Of a stretch of 51,727 nt of DNA, positions 33,695 through 42,957 are shown one piece after another; position 1 is the first letter of the stretch, and every line of letters begins with the position of its first letter. The notes below the pieces were generated by a model. That model was given only the letters and a program-made list of their open reading frames with translations. It did no database searches and was not told the origin of the DNA. The DNA comes from Streptomyces sp. BR123 (lineage in GTDB: Bacteria; Actinomycetota; Actinomycetes; Streptomycetales; Streptomycetaceae): contig NZ_JACBGN010000018.1 of NCBI RefSeq assembly GCF_013401435.1, positions 1-51,727 on the forward strand, written 5' to 3'. Both the position numbers and the translations under genes were made by a program.

Positions 33695-36505
33695 TCAGTC
33701 GGACGGGACGGTGACCGCCCGGGCGTTCCATCCGGAGACACGTACGCGTGGGGTGCGGTCCGGGCCGACGGTCCGATGGGAGGCCTGCAAGGTTGCCGAT
33801 TCGCCCGGCCACAGGCTGATCTGGTTGTCGCTCCAGCGCACGGGCAGCGTGGGGGTCTTCCCGTCCGCGGAGACCAGGTCGACGTCGGTGAGCAGAGCGG
33901 GGGTGTTCGTGGTGCCCGGGTGGCGGAGGGTCACGGTCGTCGTCGACGTGCCGGCTTTGGCCACCGTCGTCGTGGCCGTCACGTCCAGGGTGACCTGCGG
34001 CATCGAGTTCAGTCCGGTCAGGTCGGCGTAGGAGGTGGTGGGGGTGTGGTACCAGTCGGTTCCGGCGTGGTCGAGGACGTCGTTGCGGGTGGAGAGCCAG
34101 TAGACGTTGCGGCTCAGTTCCCGGCCGGTGGCACCGGTGAGCACCAGCCGGGCCAGGTACGTCCTCGCCAGGCCGGGGACCGTGGCCGGGAGGGTCAGCG
34201 AGGTGGTGGTCACGCCGCGGGCTTCGACGTCGACACCGGTGACGGTGCGGTCGTACTTCTCGGTCCCGTCGGTGTTGAAGAGCGTGACCCGCGCGTTCAA
34301 CCCCGAGGCGGCGGTGGTGCGGTTGTTGACGATGCTCACCGTGCGGTTGTCGTACCCGTATTGGATGTGGAGGGGTTCGTTGGCCTTCTTCGCGCCGAAG
34401 TATGCCCCGTTCTGGTCGAGGTAGCGGTCGATGAGCTGCCAGTGCAGGGAGGTCCAGCCGCTGTTGAGCATCCAGTAGATGACGCCGGTCGCGGGGGCGG
34501 CGGTGTCCTCGGCGTTGCGGGAGTACGCCTCGAACTGCGCGCGGACGTTCTCGTACTGGGCGAGCTGGGCCTTGCGCACGTAGTCGCCGAGATCGGTCGG
34601 GCGTCCGTAGCGGCCGGCGAGCGCGGCGTCGTACAGCTTGAGTGTCGAGAACGTGGATGAGGGAGATCGGTGGTACTGGGGAGCGGAGGGCTGCTTCCAG
34701 AGGGTCTCCAGCTCGGCCGGGGTCAGCATCCGCCGCAGGGTGTCGAGGGTGGGGATGCTCGGGCCTGCACTGGTCTCCGAGTTGAAGCCGGTGGCTCCTC
34801 CGTCGCGTTTGTCGTACCAGTAGCCGGGCGGCACCCAGTCGTAGGGGCCGGTCATCCGCATCCCGGAAGGCCCGGTGACGGGTGTCGGCTTCCCGGAGGC
34901 GGAAGGGATCACTGGCACGTTCCAGTCGGCCGCCCGCAGCGCTTGGAGGTATTCCGACTCGATCGCGGCGTTCGGCGCCGCGTCGCTGCCGATCAGGAAC
35001 GAGATCACGCTGGGGTGGTGGCGCAGCCGGGCCGCCTCGGCGGCCATCGACGCCTGGGCGACTGCGTGGTCGGCAGCGTCCCATGCCTCTCCGGACTCGG
35101 AGCGGTTGACCTCCCCTTCCCACTTGTCGCAGCACTCCCAGCCGGGGATCGTGAGGATTCCGTACCGGTCGGCGAGGTCGAAGAACTCGTCCGGTTCGAG
35201 GTGGCCTTCCAGGCGCAGTGTGTTCAGGCCCAGGTCACGGACGTACTGCATGCGGTCCTCGGCGTAGGCGGGGTCCCAGCGCAGGAACTCGTCGGGGGCC
35301 CAGCCCGCTCCCTTGACCAGCAGCGGGCGGCCGTTGATCCGGTACTGGCGCGCGCCGTCGGCATTGATCGGCGCTTGCACGTCGCGCACACCGAAGGCGG
35401 TGTGCGCGGTGTCGGAGGTGACCCCGTCGACCGTCACGGTCAGGTCGAGGTCGTACAGGGGCTGCTCACCCATCCCGGCCGGCCACCACACGCGTGGCGA
35501 AGGCACATGGAGTCCGGGTTGGTCGGCGGGTGAGTAGACCACGGTCCGGCTCTCCCCGGGCGTCAGCGTCACCTGCCGGCTGAGGGTGGCGGGTCCGGCC
35601 GTGCCGGAGAGGAGCGCCGTGACGGTGCGGGGTGAGTCGTTGCGCAGGCGGGCCTTGACGGTCAGGTCGGCGGAGGCCAGCGAGGGCACGGCCAGGCCCG
35701 TGACGACGTGGGCGTCACGGAGCACCACCGGGCCGCTGCGGCGGACGACCACATCGCGGACGATGCCCATGTTCCGGTCCGGCGGCGGCTGCAGCCAGTC
35801 GAGCCAGCCGACGGTGAGGTGCTTGCGCGGGTCGTTGGGCCGGACCCGGAAGGCGACCGTGTTGGTGCCCGGCCTGGTCAGAGCAGTGATGTCCAGCTCG
35901 TGCCGGGTGTAGGTCCCGGCGACCGTGCTCGCCGTCGCGATGCTGCGGCCGTTGACGAAGACGTCGGCGGCAGAGGTCACCCCGCTGAAGTCGAGATACG
36001 TACGGGCTTCCCGGCCGACCACCGAGAAGTCGGACCGGTACCACCACGGGACCGTGAAGTCGGCGGCAGGGATCAGCTTCTGGTTGGTGGAGTGGAACGG
36101 GTCGGGGTGGACGCCGGCCGCCAGCAGGGCGGCGAGGACGGTGGAGCGGGGGCCGGCCCGGTACCAGCCCGTCGTCGGATAGCCGGGGCTGGACACCTTC
36201 GCCGCCGGGTCCGTCACCAGGGCGGTCGACTGGATCATGAATTCGGCCAGAGCCGTGCCGGAGCCATGGCCGACGGTGACCGCGGCCGCGGCCGACCGAC
36301 CGCTCACGGCCCGGCCCGTGTGGCCGGCCGGGCTGAGGGCGGGGAGCAGGAAGACGGTCAGGCCGAGGAGGGCAGCCGAGACGACGGACCGGACGGGGAC
36401 GCGAGCCCCGCGGTGTGACGGACCGCCGGCCGGGATGGGCGGGAACGGGGACCCGGGGCGGCAGGGGGACACCTGGCCCAGCTGTTGAGGCATGCCGTTC
36501 AGCAT
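33695..36505 (-). CDS. Secreted GH2 exo-beta-D-glucosaminidase-like enzyme
   Basis: A 936-residue exported glycoside hydrolase. A hydrophobic signal (SVVSAALLGLTVFLLPALS) is followed by a GH2 sugar-binding domain (FMIQSTALV...YPTTGWYRAG, PWWYRSDFSV), immunoglobulin-like domains and a catalytic barrel with PLLVKGAGWAPDEFLRW, FLIGSDAAPNAAIE (candidate acid/base Asp, about 34974-34996) and TGFNSETSAGP (candidate nucleophile Glu at 34775-34777). These match the CsxA branch of GH2, which removes glucosamine from chitosan oligomer ends. ATG 36505 places the signal peptide about 45 residues in; its ribosome site is weak, and ATG 36493 is an alternative. It converges on the ABC importer operon, fitting a hydrolysis-plus-uptake unit. 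Confidence 0.88.
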   Translation of the reverse strand: MLNGMPQQLGQVSPCRPGSPFPPIPAGGPSHRGARVPVRSVVSAALLGLTVFLLPALSPAGHTGRAVSGRSAAAAVTVGHGSGTALAEFMIQSTALVTDPAAKVSSPGYPTTGWYRAGPRSTVLAALLAAGVHPDPFHSTNQKLIPAADFTVPWWYRSDFSVVGREARTYLDFSGVTSAADVFVNGRSIATASTVAGTYTRHELDITALTRPGTNTVAFRVRPNDPRKHLTVGWLDWLQPPPDRNMGIVRDVVVRRSGPVVLRDAHVVTGLAVPSLASADLTVKARLRNDSPRTVTALLSGTAGPATLSRQVTLTPGESRTVVYSPADQPGLHVPSPRVWWPAGMGEQPLYDLDLTVTVDGVTSDTAHTAFGVRDVQAPINADGARQYRINGRPLLVKGAGWAPDEFLRWDPAYAEDRMQYVRDLGLNTLRLEGHLEPDEFFDLADRYGILTIPGWECCDKWEGEVNRSESGEAWDAADHAVAQASMAAEAARLRHHPSVISFLIGSDAAPNAAIESEYLQALRAADWNVPVIPSASGKPTPVTGPSGMRMTGPYDWVPPGYWYDKRDGGATGFNSETSAGPSIPTLDTLRRMLTPAELETLWKQPSAPQYHRSPSSTFSTLKLYDAALAGRYGRPTDLGDYVRKAQLAQYENVRAQFEAYSRNAEDTAAPATGVIYWMLNSGWTSLHWQLIDRYLDQNGAYFGAKKANEPLHIQYGYDNRTVSIVNNRTTAASGLNARVTLFNTDGTEKYDRTVTGVDVEARGVTTTSLTLPATVPGLARTYLARLVLTGATGRELSRNVYWLSTRNDVLDHAGTDWYHTPTTSYADLTGLNSMPQVTLDVTATTTVAKAGTSTTTVTLRHPGTTNTPALLTDVDLVSADGKTPTLPVRWSDNQISLWPGESATLQASHRTVGPDRTPRVRVSGWNARAVTVPSD

Positions 36506-36779
36506 GGTGCCGGAGCCTTGGCAGCCGATGCTCCACATGCCGCGCGTCGTCCGATCGCAGCAACGCGACCGCGCCGTGGGCGAAGGTGCGGCGTCGGCGG
36601 CGTCGGCGCGGGCCTGTGCGCCGAGCAGCGGTACCCGAAGGGCACTCGGGGTGGATGTCTCCCACGCCGGGCCCGGATCGCCAGGCCACCGAGACGCATG
36701 CGGCAGATGATGTGCTCTCCCGCCACCGGACCGGGCAGCGCCCCGGCCGTGAGCAGCGGAACGACTTGTGCAAGTGCCG

Positions 36780-37028
36780 CGGCAGGCCGAGGCCTGTTGC
36801 GACACAGGCCAAGGCCAGACCTGCCCACGCGTTGAGATCCTGCAGTCCCAGGATGACCGTGGAGGCAGCGGACAGCACGAGCGTCGCCACCTTGGTGGCG
36901 GAGGCGCTCCGACCGAACCGCTTCTTCTTGCCGCGGGCGTAGTCGCTGCCGTGACGAATCCTGTCCAGCAGAAGGGCGGCCGCCTCCCTCGGGCTGGGAC
37001 CGACACCTATTCCGCTTTCCGGCTGCAC
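36780..37028 (-). pseudogene. Truncated SLATT-type two-helix membrane protein gene
   Basis: From GTG 37028, about 82 residues are coding-like: REAAALLLDRIRHGSDYARGKKKRF, helix 1 KVATLVLSAASTVILGL (46-61), a short loop QDLNAW, and helix 2 AGLALACVATGL. This is the N-terminal half of SLATT/DUF4231-type proteins, which are 2-TM proteins often linked to nucleotide-signalling defence systems. After helix 2 no frame continues the family; the same-strand frame stays open but is Arg/Pro-rich. The 3' half has been lost. Confidence 0.6.
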
Positions 37029-37201
37029 TCCGCCCCCAAAGTTCTGTCATCACCCATCGGACCGCTCCCCCGTGGACACACCCCGGCGTCGCCGCTCGAT
37101 GCCCCTCGCCACGGGAGGGCGATCGAGGCGGAGAAGCTCCGCTGACCCATGGTCAGCATGTGATCGTACGCGGCACATCCTTCGTCCCTGCGCCGGAGCG
37201 C

Positions 37202-37861
37202 CTACCGGCCGCCGATGAGTGCGGGAAGCCGGCGCATGTCGTGGAAGACGACGGTGTCCGGGCCTTCGAGGCGCTCGGCCGGGGTGAGCCCGCCCGCGTA
37301 GCCGAAGACCCGCATCCCTGCCGCACGGGCCGCCTCGACGCCCGGCCGACTGTCCTCGACCACCGCGCAGGCCGCCGGATCGACGCCCATCCGTCGGGCG
37401 GCGTACAGGAAGAGATCGGGGGCGGGCTTGCCGCGGGCGACCTCGGTGGAGCTGTGGACACGGCCGGCGAAGCGTTCGTACAGCCCGGTACGGCCCAGGG
37501 TGTGGCGCATCTTTTCGTGGGAGCCGCTGGATGCGACGCAGGTCGGCAGGGCGAGGAGGTCCAGGGCGTCCAGTGCCTCCGGCAGACCGTCCACCGGGGC
37601 CAGCCCGGCGTCGACGGCCTCGCGGTGGAGCAGTTCGAAGCGCTCCGCCCAGAGCGCGGCCGTGTCGTCGCCGAGCCGGGCGGCGATCTGTTCGCGGATG
37701 GCGGCGTGCGACCGCCCCATGAAGCGGTCCACCACCTCCCCCTCGGTGAGGGGCCAGCCCAGTTCCGCGCCGAGGAGCACCTGGATGCGCACGGCGATGC
37801 GTTCACTGTCGACCAGCACACCGTCGCAGTCGAATATCACGAGTTCAATCGGCTTGATCAT
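37202..37861 (-). CDS. HAD-superfamily phosphatase (beta-phosphoglucomutase/phosphoglycolate type)
   Basis: A 219-residue HAD hydrolase, subclass I with an alpha-helical cap. Motif I is FDCDGVLVDS (Asp11, Asp13), motif II ASSGS, motif III lysine in GKPAPDLF and motif IV VVEDSRPGVEAA. It dephosphorylates a small phospho-sugar or related metabolite; the substrate is not evident. ATG 37861 was chosen because motif I must be near the N-terminus; the longer open frame adds an unrelated hydrophobic stretch from upstream DNA. Confidence 0.92.
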   Translation of the reverse strand: MIKPIELVIFDCDGVLVDSERIAVRIQVLLGAELGWPLTEGEVVDRFMGRSHAAIREQIAARLGDDTAALWAERFELLHREAVDAGLAPVDGLPEALDALDLLALPTCVASSGSHEKMRHTLGRTGLYERFAGRVHSSTEVARGKPAPDLFLYAARRMGVDPAACAVVEDSRPGVEAARAAGMRVFGYAGGLTPAERLEGPDTVVFHDMRRLPALIGGR

Positions 37862-38176
37862 CCCCGCAGCATAAGAGCGCCGAGCCCTGACGGACTGCCG
37901 GGCGGTGGTGACGTCCCACGCCCGCACCGCGCCGATGAGGACCGCCGCGGCGCACAGGGGCACCAGCACGGCCGCGGCGGCGGTCCGGCCGAGTCGGCGG
38001 GCTCGCGGTGCGGTGCTCGGCGGGCAGCAGCATCCCGAGGGCATCCACGGAACTCGGACCGCCGTTGCGATTGCCGGTGCCGATGCCGCCGCAGCCGTCG
38101 GCTGCCCGCTCCGGCGCGGCGGCGATCCCCGGGTGGGCGGAGACCGATGCGACGGCAGGAGCGGCCGACCCGCGGG
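37862..38176 (-). other. Inter-gene stretch, possibly decayed coding sequence
   Basis: Two minus-strand fragments look protein-like: a hydrophobic helix (TAAAAVLVPLCAAAVLIGAV) in the frame of the HAD gene, and GGPSSVDALGMLLPAEHRTAS in another frame. They might be parts of a lost small membrane protein. I cannot assign a family. Confidence 0.25.
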
Positions 38177-39241
38177 TCAGTAGCCGGGGCTCTCCTCCCG
38201 GGGTGCGGGGGCGGCGGTGGAGGTGGCGACCCGTGGCAGGGCGTACGGATGCTTCTCGGCCAGCCAGCCGACCAGCTGTTCGCGCACCGTGCAGCGTGCG
38301 GTCCACAGGTCGTCCGGGTCCCGGGCGGTGACGATGGCCCGCACCACGATCGTGCTGGGGGTGGTGTCGGTGACCGCGAGGTCCCAGCCGCGGCCGTCCC
38401 AGGCCTCGCAGCCGTCCAGGATCTCCTTCAGCTTCTCGCGCATCAGCGCCACGGGGGTGGTGTGGTCGCAGTGGAGGAACACCGTGCCGGTCATCTGGAT
38501 CCCGCCGCGCGACCAGTTCTCGAAGGGCCGTCCGGTGAAGTAGGAGACGGGCATGGTGATCCGGCGCTCGTCCCAGGTGCGCACGGCCAGGAAGGTGAGC
38601 GTCACGTCCTCCACCACACCCCACTCCCCGGCGACGACGACCGTGTCGCCGATGCGCACCATGTCGCCGAAGGCGATCTGGAACCCGGCGAAGAGGTTGC
38701 CGAGGGTGGACTGCGCGGCCACACCGGCGACGATGCCGATGATGCCGGCCGAGGCCAGCACGGACGTGCCGACGGCGCGGAAGGCGGGGAAGGTGAGCAG
38801 CATCGCGGCGGCGGCGACCACGCCGACGACGGCGGTGACGATCCTCATGATGAGGGTCACCTGGGTGCGGACCCGGCGGACGCGGGAGGGGTCGCGGGTG
38901 CCCAACGCGTAGCGCGCGTACGAGGATTCGACCACTGCGGAGGTGACGCGGACGACGAACCACGCACTCGCCCCGATCAGTACGAGCGTCAGGACCCGCC
39001 CCACGGTCGCCTCGTGGTTCCGTAGCGGTTGCCACGCGATCTGCCGGTACGCCCCGCGCAGTATCGCCGTGAGCAGGAGGACTCGTACCGACGGGCCGCA
39101 GCGTCGGAGCATGTTCCACAGCGGCGTCTCGGGGTGTCGGGCGTCCGCGCGCCGCAGCAGCAGGTCGATGAGCCAGCCTGCGGCGAGGGTGAGCAGGATC
39201 GAGCCGCCTATGACGGCCAGAAGGCGGAGAAGGCTGTCCAT
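38177..39241 (-). CDS. MscS-family mechanosensitive ion channel
   Basis: A 354-residue MscS homologue. Membrane helices are at about 5-25 (LLAVIGGSILLTLAAGWLI), 55-75, 80-100 and 125-145. The pore helix/beta-domain junction LASAGIIGIVAGVAAQSTLGNLFAGFQIAF and the beta domain DMVRIGDTVVVAGEWGVVEDVTLTFLAVRTWDERRITMPVSYFT are typical, followed by the alpha/beta C-terminal domain. It opens under membrane tension on osmotic downshift. ATG 39241 has GAGGAG just upstream. Same strand as the HAD gene but separated by about 315 bases. Confidence 0.95.
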   Translation of the reverse strand: MDSLLRLLAVIGGSILLTLAAGWLIDLLLRRADARHPETPLWNMLRRCGPSVRVLLLTAILRGAYRQIAWQPLRNHEATVGRVLTLVLIGASAWFVVRVTSAVVESSYARYALGTRDPSRVRRVRTQVTLIMRIVTAVVGVVAAAAMLLTFPAFRAVGTSVLASAGIIGIVAGVAAQSTLGNLFAGFQIAFGDMVRIGDTVVVAGEWGVVEDVTLTFLAVRTWDERRITMPVSYFTGRPFENWSRGGIQMTGTVFLHCDHTTPVALMREKLKEILDGCEAWDGRGWDLAVTDTTPSTIVVRAIVTARDPDDLWTARCTVREQLVGWLAEKHPYALPRVATSTAAPAPREESPGY

Positions 39242-39469
39242 GACTCCTCGAAGAAGGGGTGGGGCGGGGAAAGGGTTCCGTCGCGCGTGCCCGGCGGCGC
39301 CCGCGCGGGCGATCCGGGGCCGGCCGAGGTGTCTCGCCGCCTCCTCCGGCACGGCGGAGGAGGTACGGTCGCGGTGGAAGCGGCGCCCGGACGGCTCGGG
39401 GCCGAGGCCGACGCCGAGCGCATGCGGACCGGCCCGCCCCGGCGCGGCCGACCGCTCCGGGGCGGCGGG

Positions 39470-40402
39470 TCAGCCGTGCAGCAGTTCCCGGCGCAGGGCG
39501 TCCAGGGTGCGGGAGAGCAGGCGGGACACGTGCATCTGGGAGAGGCCGATCTCCGCACCGATCGCGGCCTGCGTCATTCCCTCGCCGAAGCGCAGTTGCA
39601 GGATGCGCGTGCAGCGCTCGTCCAGGTCGGCGAGCAGGAGCGCCAGGGCCTGCCAGTCCTCGACCGCCTCCAGGGCGGGGTCGACGTCGCCCAGGGTCTC
39701 GGCGAAGGTGCGCGGGGCCCGGCCGGGCGCCGGCGCCTGCGTGCCGGGGGCGGTGGACTCCTGGGGCGCGTCGAGGGATTGCGTGGAGTAGCCGTTGGCG
39801 GCGACCAGGCCGTCGCGGACCTCGTCCTCGGGCAGGTCCAGGTGTGCGGCGAGCTCCGCGGAGGTGGGCTCGTGGCCCAGTACGGCGGTCAGCTCCTCGG
39901 CGGCCTTCGCCAGTTGCGAGCGCATCTCCTGCAGGCGGCGCGGGACGTGCACGGCCCAGGCTGTGTCCCGGAAGTGGCGTTTGATCTCGCCCGTGATGTA
40001 CGGCATGGCGAGCGTGGTGAACTGGGTGTTGCGGTCGGGGTCGTAGCGGTCGATGGCCTTGATCAGGCCGATGATGCCGACCTGGACTATGTCCTCGTTC
40101 TCCGGGCCGCCGGGCCGGTCCCGGAACGGGCGCGCGGCGAAGCGCACCAGCGAGATGTTCATCTCGATCAGCGTGTTGCGTACGTACTGATACTCCCGGG
40201 TGCCCTCCTCCAGGCTCCGCAGCCGTTCGAAGAACACGCGGGTCAGGTGCCGGGCCTCGGACGTGGACAGTTCGCTTGGGCAGGGTACGTCCGGCAGCCC
40301 GCGGAGCGCGGGTGCGCCCGCTCCGCCGTCGGCGGGGGTGGCGGTCGTCGTCGGGGTCGTCGTCGCCTGGGCCGTGGTCTCGACCGTGGCCGTGAGGGTC
40401 AT
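39470..40402 (-). CDS. SigB/SigF/SigG-family RNA polymerase sigma factor
   Basis: A 310-residue group 3 sigma factor. Region 2 is ENEDIVQVGIIGLIKAIDRYDPDRNTQFTTLAMPYITGEIKRHFRD, region 3 is VHVPRRLQEMRSQLAKAAEEL, and region 4 is RILQLRFGEGMTQAAIGAEIGLSQMHVSRLLSRTL. The N-terminal 35 residues are Thr/Ala-rich and disordered. This class governs stress response and development in Streptomyces under anti-sigma control. ATG 40402 has AAGGAG 9 bases upstream. The anti-sigma gene usually nearby is absent; a divergent wHTH regulator gene shares the upstream region. No clear SigB-type promoter was found, so autoregulation is not shown. Confidence 0.93.
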   Translation of the reverse strand: MTLTATVETTAQATTTPTTTATPADGGAGAPALRGLPDVPCPSELSTSEARHLTRVFFERLRSLEEGTREYQYVRNTLIEMNISLVRFAARPFRDRPGGPENEDIVQVGIIGLIKAIDRYDPDRNTQFTTLAMPYITGEIKRHFRDTAWAVHVPRRLQEMRSQLAKAAEELTAVLGHEPTSAELAAHLDLPEDEVRDGLVAANGYSTQSLDAPQESTAPGTQAPAPGRAPRTFAETLGDVDPALEAVEDWQALALLLADLDERCTRILQLRFGEGMTQAAIGAEIGLSQMHVSRLLSRTLDALRRELLHG

Positions 40403-40579
40403 CGTCTGCGCTCCTTGGGCACGGGTGCTTGCGGTGCGTTGCGCGAATGCTCGGTCGTCTCGGTCATGCGGAAGTGCGCTTCCGCTTACTGCACCCTGCC
40501 GGGGCCGCGGACACACGTCAAGTGATACCGGAAAAACAGTTCGGGATTTGCTTTTCGCGAGTCGCCAATCAAGAATGCG

Positions 40580-40981
40580 ATGGTGGAGAACGAGCACACG
40601 GGTCCCCGCCGAAGCCGCTGGACCTTCCTGACGAACCACGCCCGGGTTCTGGTCACCATCGCGCGCGACCCCGGGATCCGACTGCGCGACATCGCGGCGA
40701 ACTGCGACCTGACCGAGCGCACCGTGCAGGCGATCGTCACGGACCTGCAGGCGGACGGGTACCTCACGCGCATACGGGACGGTCGGCGCAACCGCTACGT
40801 CATCGCTCCCGGCGCCCGTTTCCGCCACCCCGCGGAGGCCGACCGCGAGATCGCCGGCCTGCTGGCCTATCTCGTCGGCCCGCTGACCGCCCCGGCGACG
40901 GCTACGGCTGCCGGCGAGGAGGCGAACGACGCACCCGGCAGTCGGACCGCCGACATCCCGGCAGCCGACAGCCCCGCCTGA
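40580..40981 (+). CDS. Winged-helix transcriptional regulator
   Basis: A 133-residue protein with one wHTH domain (about 15-80): HARVLVTIARDPGIRLRDIAANC, then the recognition helix region DLTERTVQAIVTDLQADGYLTR and a wing IRDGRRNRYVIAPG. The C-terminal part includes AEADREIAGLLAYLVGPL and a disordered Ala/Thr-rich tail. It resembles small ArsR/MarR-like regulators but lacks metal-binding cysteines. It is divergent from the sigma gene with 177 bases between the starts, so it may regulate both. The ATG has only a weak ribosome site. Confidence 0.85.
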   Translation: MVENEHTGPRRSRWTFLTNHARVLVTIARDPGIRLRDIAANCDLTERTVQAIVTDLQADGYLTRIRDGRRNRYVIAPGARFRHPAEADREIAGLLAYLVGPLTAPATATAAGEEANDAPGSRTADIPAADSPA

Positions 40982-41362
40982 CGGTGTCGCGACGCAAGCC
41001 GACGGCTGCCCGGCTCGGGGAAGACGGGAACCGGCGGGCACCGGCCCACTCCGTCACCACCAGCCCGTGGGATCCGGCCCATGGGCGGGCCCGGCCGGCC
41101 CGGAAGAGGGAAGCGGCGATCGGGCCGGGGGCGCCGTTCGACCGGACCGGGAGGCCCTGGTCGCCGCCCTGCGCGCGGACCAGGCGGGCGAAGACGGCGT
41201 TCGACAGACGACGAGGGCGCACTGTCGGAGGCGACCGCGGCAGGCGGCCGCCGGAAGCAGCGCAGCTCATGCGCGCCGGCGCGCACCCTGTCATGGAGTC
41301 GCGTCAGCCGGAACCGCCACCCCGGGAAGACCGCGGCGAGCGCATCGACCGACCCCCGCCTC
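40982..41362. other. Inter-gene stretch, no gene recognised
   Basis: A plus-strand fragment RDREALVAALRADQAGEDGV near 41150-41205 has balanced, helical composition and might be a gene remnant; the rest is Arg/Pro-rich in every frame. Confidence 0.3.
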
Positions 41363-41707
41363 CTACAGCTCGGGTTGGTGCTGGGGCTGGACGACGAGGA
41401 GCCAGTCGTCACCGCGGGTCTCGACGGTGAAGCCGGCGTTCCGGAACACCGCGGCGAGGGCCAGGCCGAAGGCGTGCCGGAGACCGGGGAGGTCGTTCCG
41501 GCCGACGTTGCGGCTGCGGCGCGGCCCCCGACGCCTGACCCGCACGCTGCGGACCTCTTCCGGCATCCAGCCGACCATCACGCCGCGGGCGTGCCGAACG
41601 GTGCGGATGCCCCCCGCTCCCGCCTCGCCCTCGGTGAACCCGGCCTCCATCAGAACCTCGCGAACCGCGGCCTGAAACTGTCCTTCTTGATCAGTCACGG
41701 CCCGCAC
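41363..41707 (-). CDS. Small conserved-looking protein of unknown function
   Basis: A 114-residue basic, soluble protein starting at GTG 41707 (an in-frame GTG at 41698 is the alternative; neither has a strong ribosome site). It has an N-terminal helix (EGQFQAAVREVLMEAGF), a strand VMVGWMPEEVRSVRVRRRG, a helix LPGLRHAFGLALAAVFRNAGF and a final strand DDWLLVVQPQ. The alternating helix-strand pattern and clean ends suggest a real compact domain common in Streptomyces, but I cannot name it. Confidence 0.7.
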   Translation of the reverse strand: MRAVTDQEGQFQAAVREVLMEAGFTEGEAGAGGIRTVRHARGVMVGWMPEEVRSVRVRRRGPRRSRNVGRNDLPGLRHAFGLALAAVFRNAGFTVETRGDDWLLVVQPQHQPEL

Positions 41708-41796
41708 TGTAGACGGAGGGCAGCCTGCTCGGCTGAGTGCGCGCCGATCGGCGCGACACGTTGCGAGGGGTGCAGGGCGGGGTGCGGGGCCGGGTG

Positions 41797-42072
41797 TCAG
41801 GTGTGGAGGCGGCTGTTGGTGCCGTCGTGACCGTCGGCGCTGTCGTCGTCGAACCAGTAGTCACCGGCGGCCAGGTAGCGGAAGGCATGGGTGGCGGGAG
41901 AGGGAAGGGCAATGGTGACGGCGCGCGTGCCGTCGCCGCGCGCCTTCAGCGGGTGAGCCGCGGGATCCCACTGGTTGAAATCTCCCACCACGCTGACCGG
42001 TCCGTCCGGAGCGTTCTCGGGGAGGACGAAGGTGACCTGGGTGCGGCCCTTGACCTGCTTGCGTTCGAGCAC
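41797..42072 (-). CDS. CBM48 / isoamylase N-terminal-domain-like protein
   Basis: A 91-residue single-domain protein: RTQVTFVLPENAPDGPVSVVGDFNQWDP, then HPLKARGDGTRAVTIALP, AFRYLAAGDYWFDDDSADGHDGTNSRLHT. This is the early-set domain that binds alpha-glucans in glycogen-active enzymes, here encoded alone. Such stand-alone forms are regular in Streptomyces and may bind glycogen or regulate its enzymes. GTG 42072 is chosen because GGAG lies 7 bases upstream and it begins right at the domain. Confidence 0.88.
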   Translation of the reverse strand: MLERKQVKGRTQVTFVLPENAPDGPVSVVGDFNQWDPAAHPLKARGDGTRAVTIALPSPATHAFRYLAAGDYWFDDDSADGHDGTNSRLHT

Positions 42073-42244
42073 CGAAAACTCCAGAAGACGGAGGGAAAGA
42101 CGGCCCTGTGGATCGTCGCACCAGAGCGCGACCGCTCGGCACGGCACGCGCAGGCGAGCGCCCGGTCATCACCCGCCCAGCCTCCGACCGTCAACCGCAC
42201 TCGCGAGCGCGACGAGCTTCCGACAGCGGCCGGGCGGTGACCGC

Positions 42245-42550
42245 CGTGCGGAACCACCGCGCCCTCCTCGGCGGCAGGCGCGGGGCGGCCGAAGATCAGC
42301 GAGACCGGTCCGGCGGCCGCCACCACCTCGCCCGGCCACCGGTGCGGGGCGGAGCGGTCACGGGCGGACCAGGCGATGAGCGGCTCGGCGAGCATCACGT
42401 CGGCCGGCACCGCACCGCCGATCACCCCGGCGATCCGGGCAGGAACGCAGGCGGAGCAACCTCGCGCAGGCTCGACCCCTCCCCCCGCGGCGGCCCGTCC
42501 ACCACGCGGCCAGGGCGACCACGGGGTGGAAGTGCGCGCCGGACACCGGA
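42245..42550 (-). pseudogene. Decayed arsenic-type aquaporin (MIP) gene
   Basis: Fragments of an MIP channel are recognisable: SGAHFHPVVALAAWWTGR, where the first NPA motif is degraded to HPV, then in another frame GVIGGAVPADVMLAEPLIAW, SARDRSAPHRWPGEVVAAAGPVSLIFG. The order and residues match the channel proteins found next to arsR in actinobacterial arsenic operons. The N-terminal helices and the second NPA half are missing, and a frameshift separates the fragments. Confidence 0.65.
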
Positions 42551-42640
42551 CCGGGCAGGGCGATCCGCCGCCCGGCGGCCGAGCGGGGCCGTCTCCGTCA
42601 CCCCGTACCACCCCCCGGCGGCCGGGGCGACCGGGGCCTG

Positions 42641-42957
42641 CAGCAAGGAGGGCAGCTTGGCCGGGGCCGCGGACAGGACCGGGTGGCAGCCCCCGGGTGC
42701 CGCGCCGCCCGGAGCCGTCCGGGCCGGTCTCGCGTCAGCACCTTCAGGTGGCGGGAGGTGATCGGCTGGGAGACGCCGAAAGGGCCGGTCAGGTCGCAGA
42801 CGCAGGCCGGGACCGCCCTCGTGGGAGGCGATCAGGGACAGCAGCCGCAGCCGCACCGGGTCCGCTCGCGGACCATCGGCCAGCAGCACACCACGGCGTC
42901 GTCCTGCCCGAGGACGACCCGGCTCCGAATGAGACACACGCCTATATTGACAGTCAT
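42641..42957 (-). pseudogene. Decayed arsR-type regulator gene
   Basis: Minus-strand pieces in different frames spell out an ArsR repressor: a start MTVNIGVCLIRSRVVLG at 42957, then ADPVRLRLLSLIASHEGG, then VCDLTGPFGVSQPITSRHLKVL (the DNA-binding helix with its metal-site VCDL motif), and near the end VLSAAPAKLPSLLQ. At least two frameshifts break it. It lies directly upstream of the aquaporin remnant, so the pair was once an arsR-aqp operon. Confidence 0.7.

Noticed and set aside
37845..39119. 424-residue minus-strand frame overlapping the MscS gene
   Set aside because: Arg/His/Asp-rich shadow of the channel gene in another frame.
40403..40579. SigB-type promoter between the sigma gene and the wHTH gene
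   Set aside because: GGTAT is present on the minus strand but no GTTT-like -35 lies 14-16 bases upstream, so I do not claim autoregulation.
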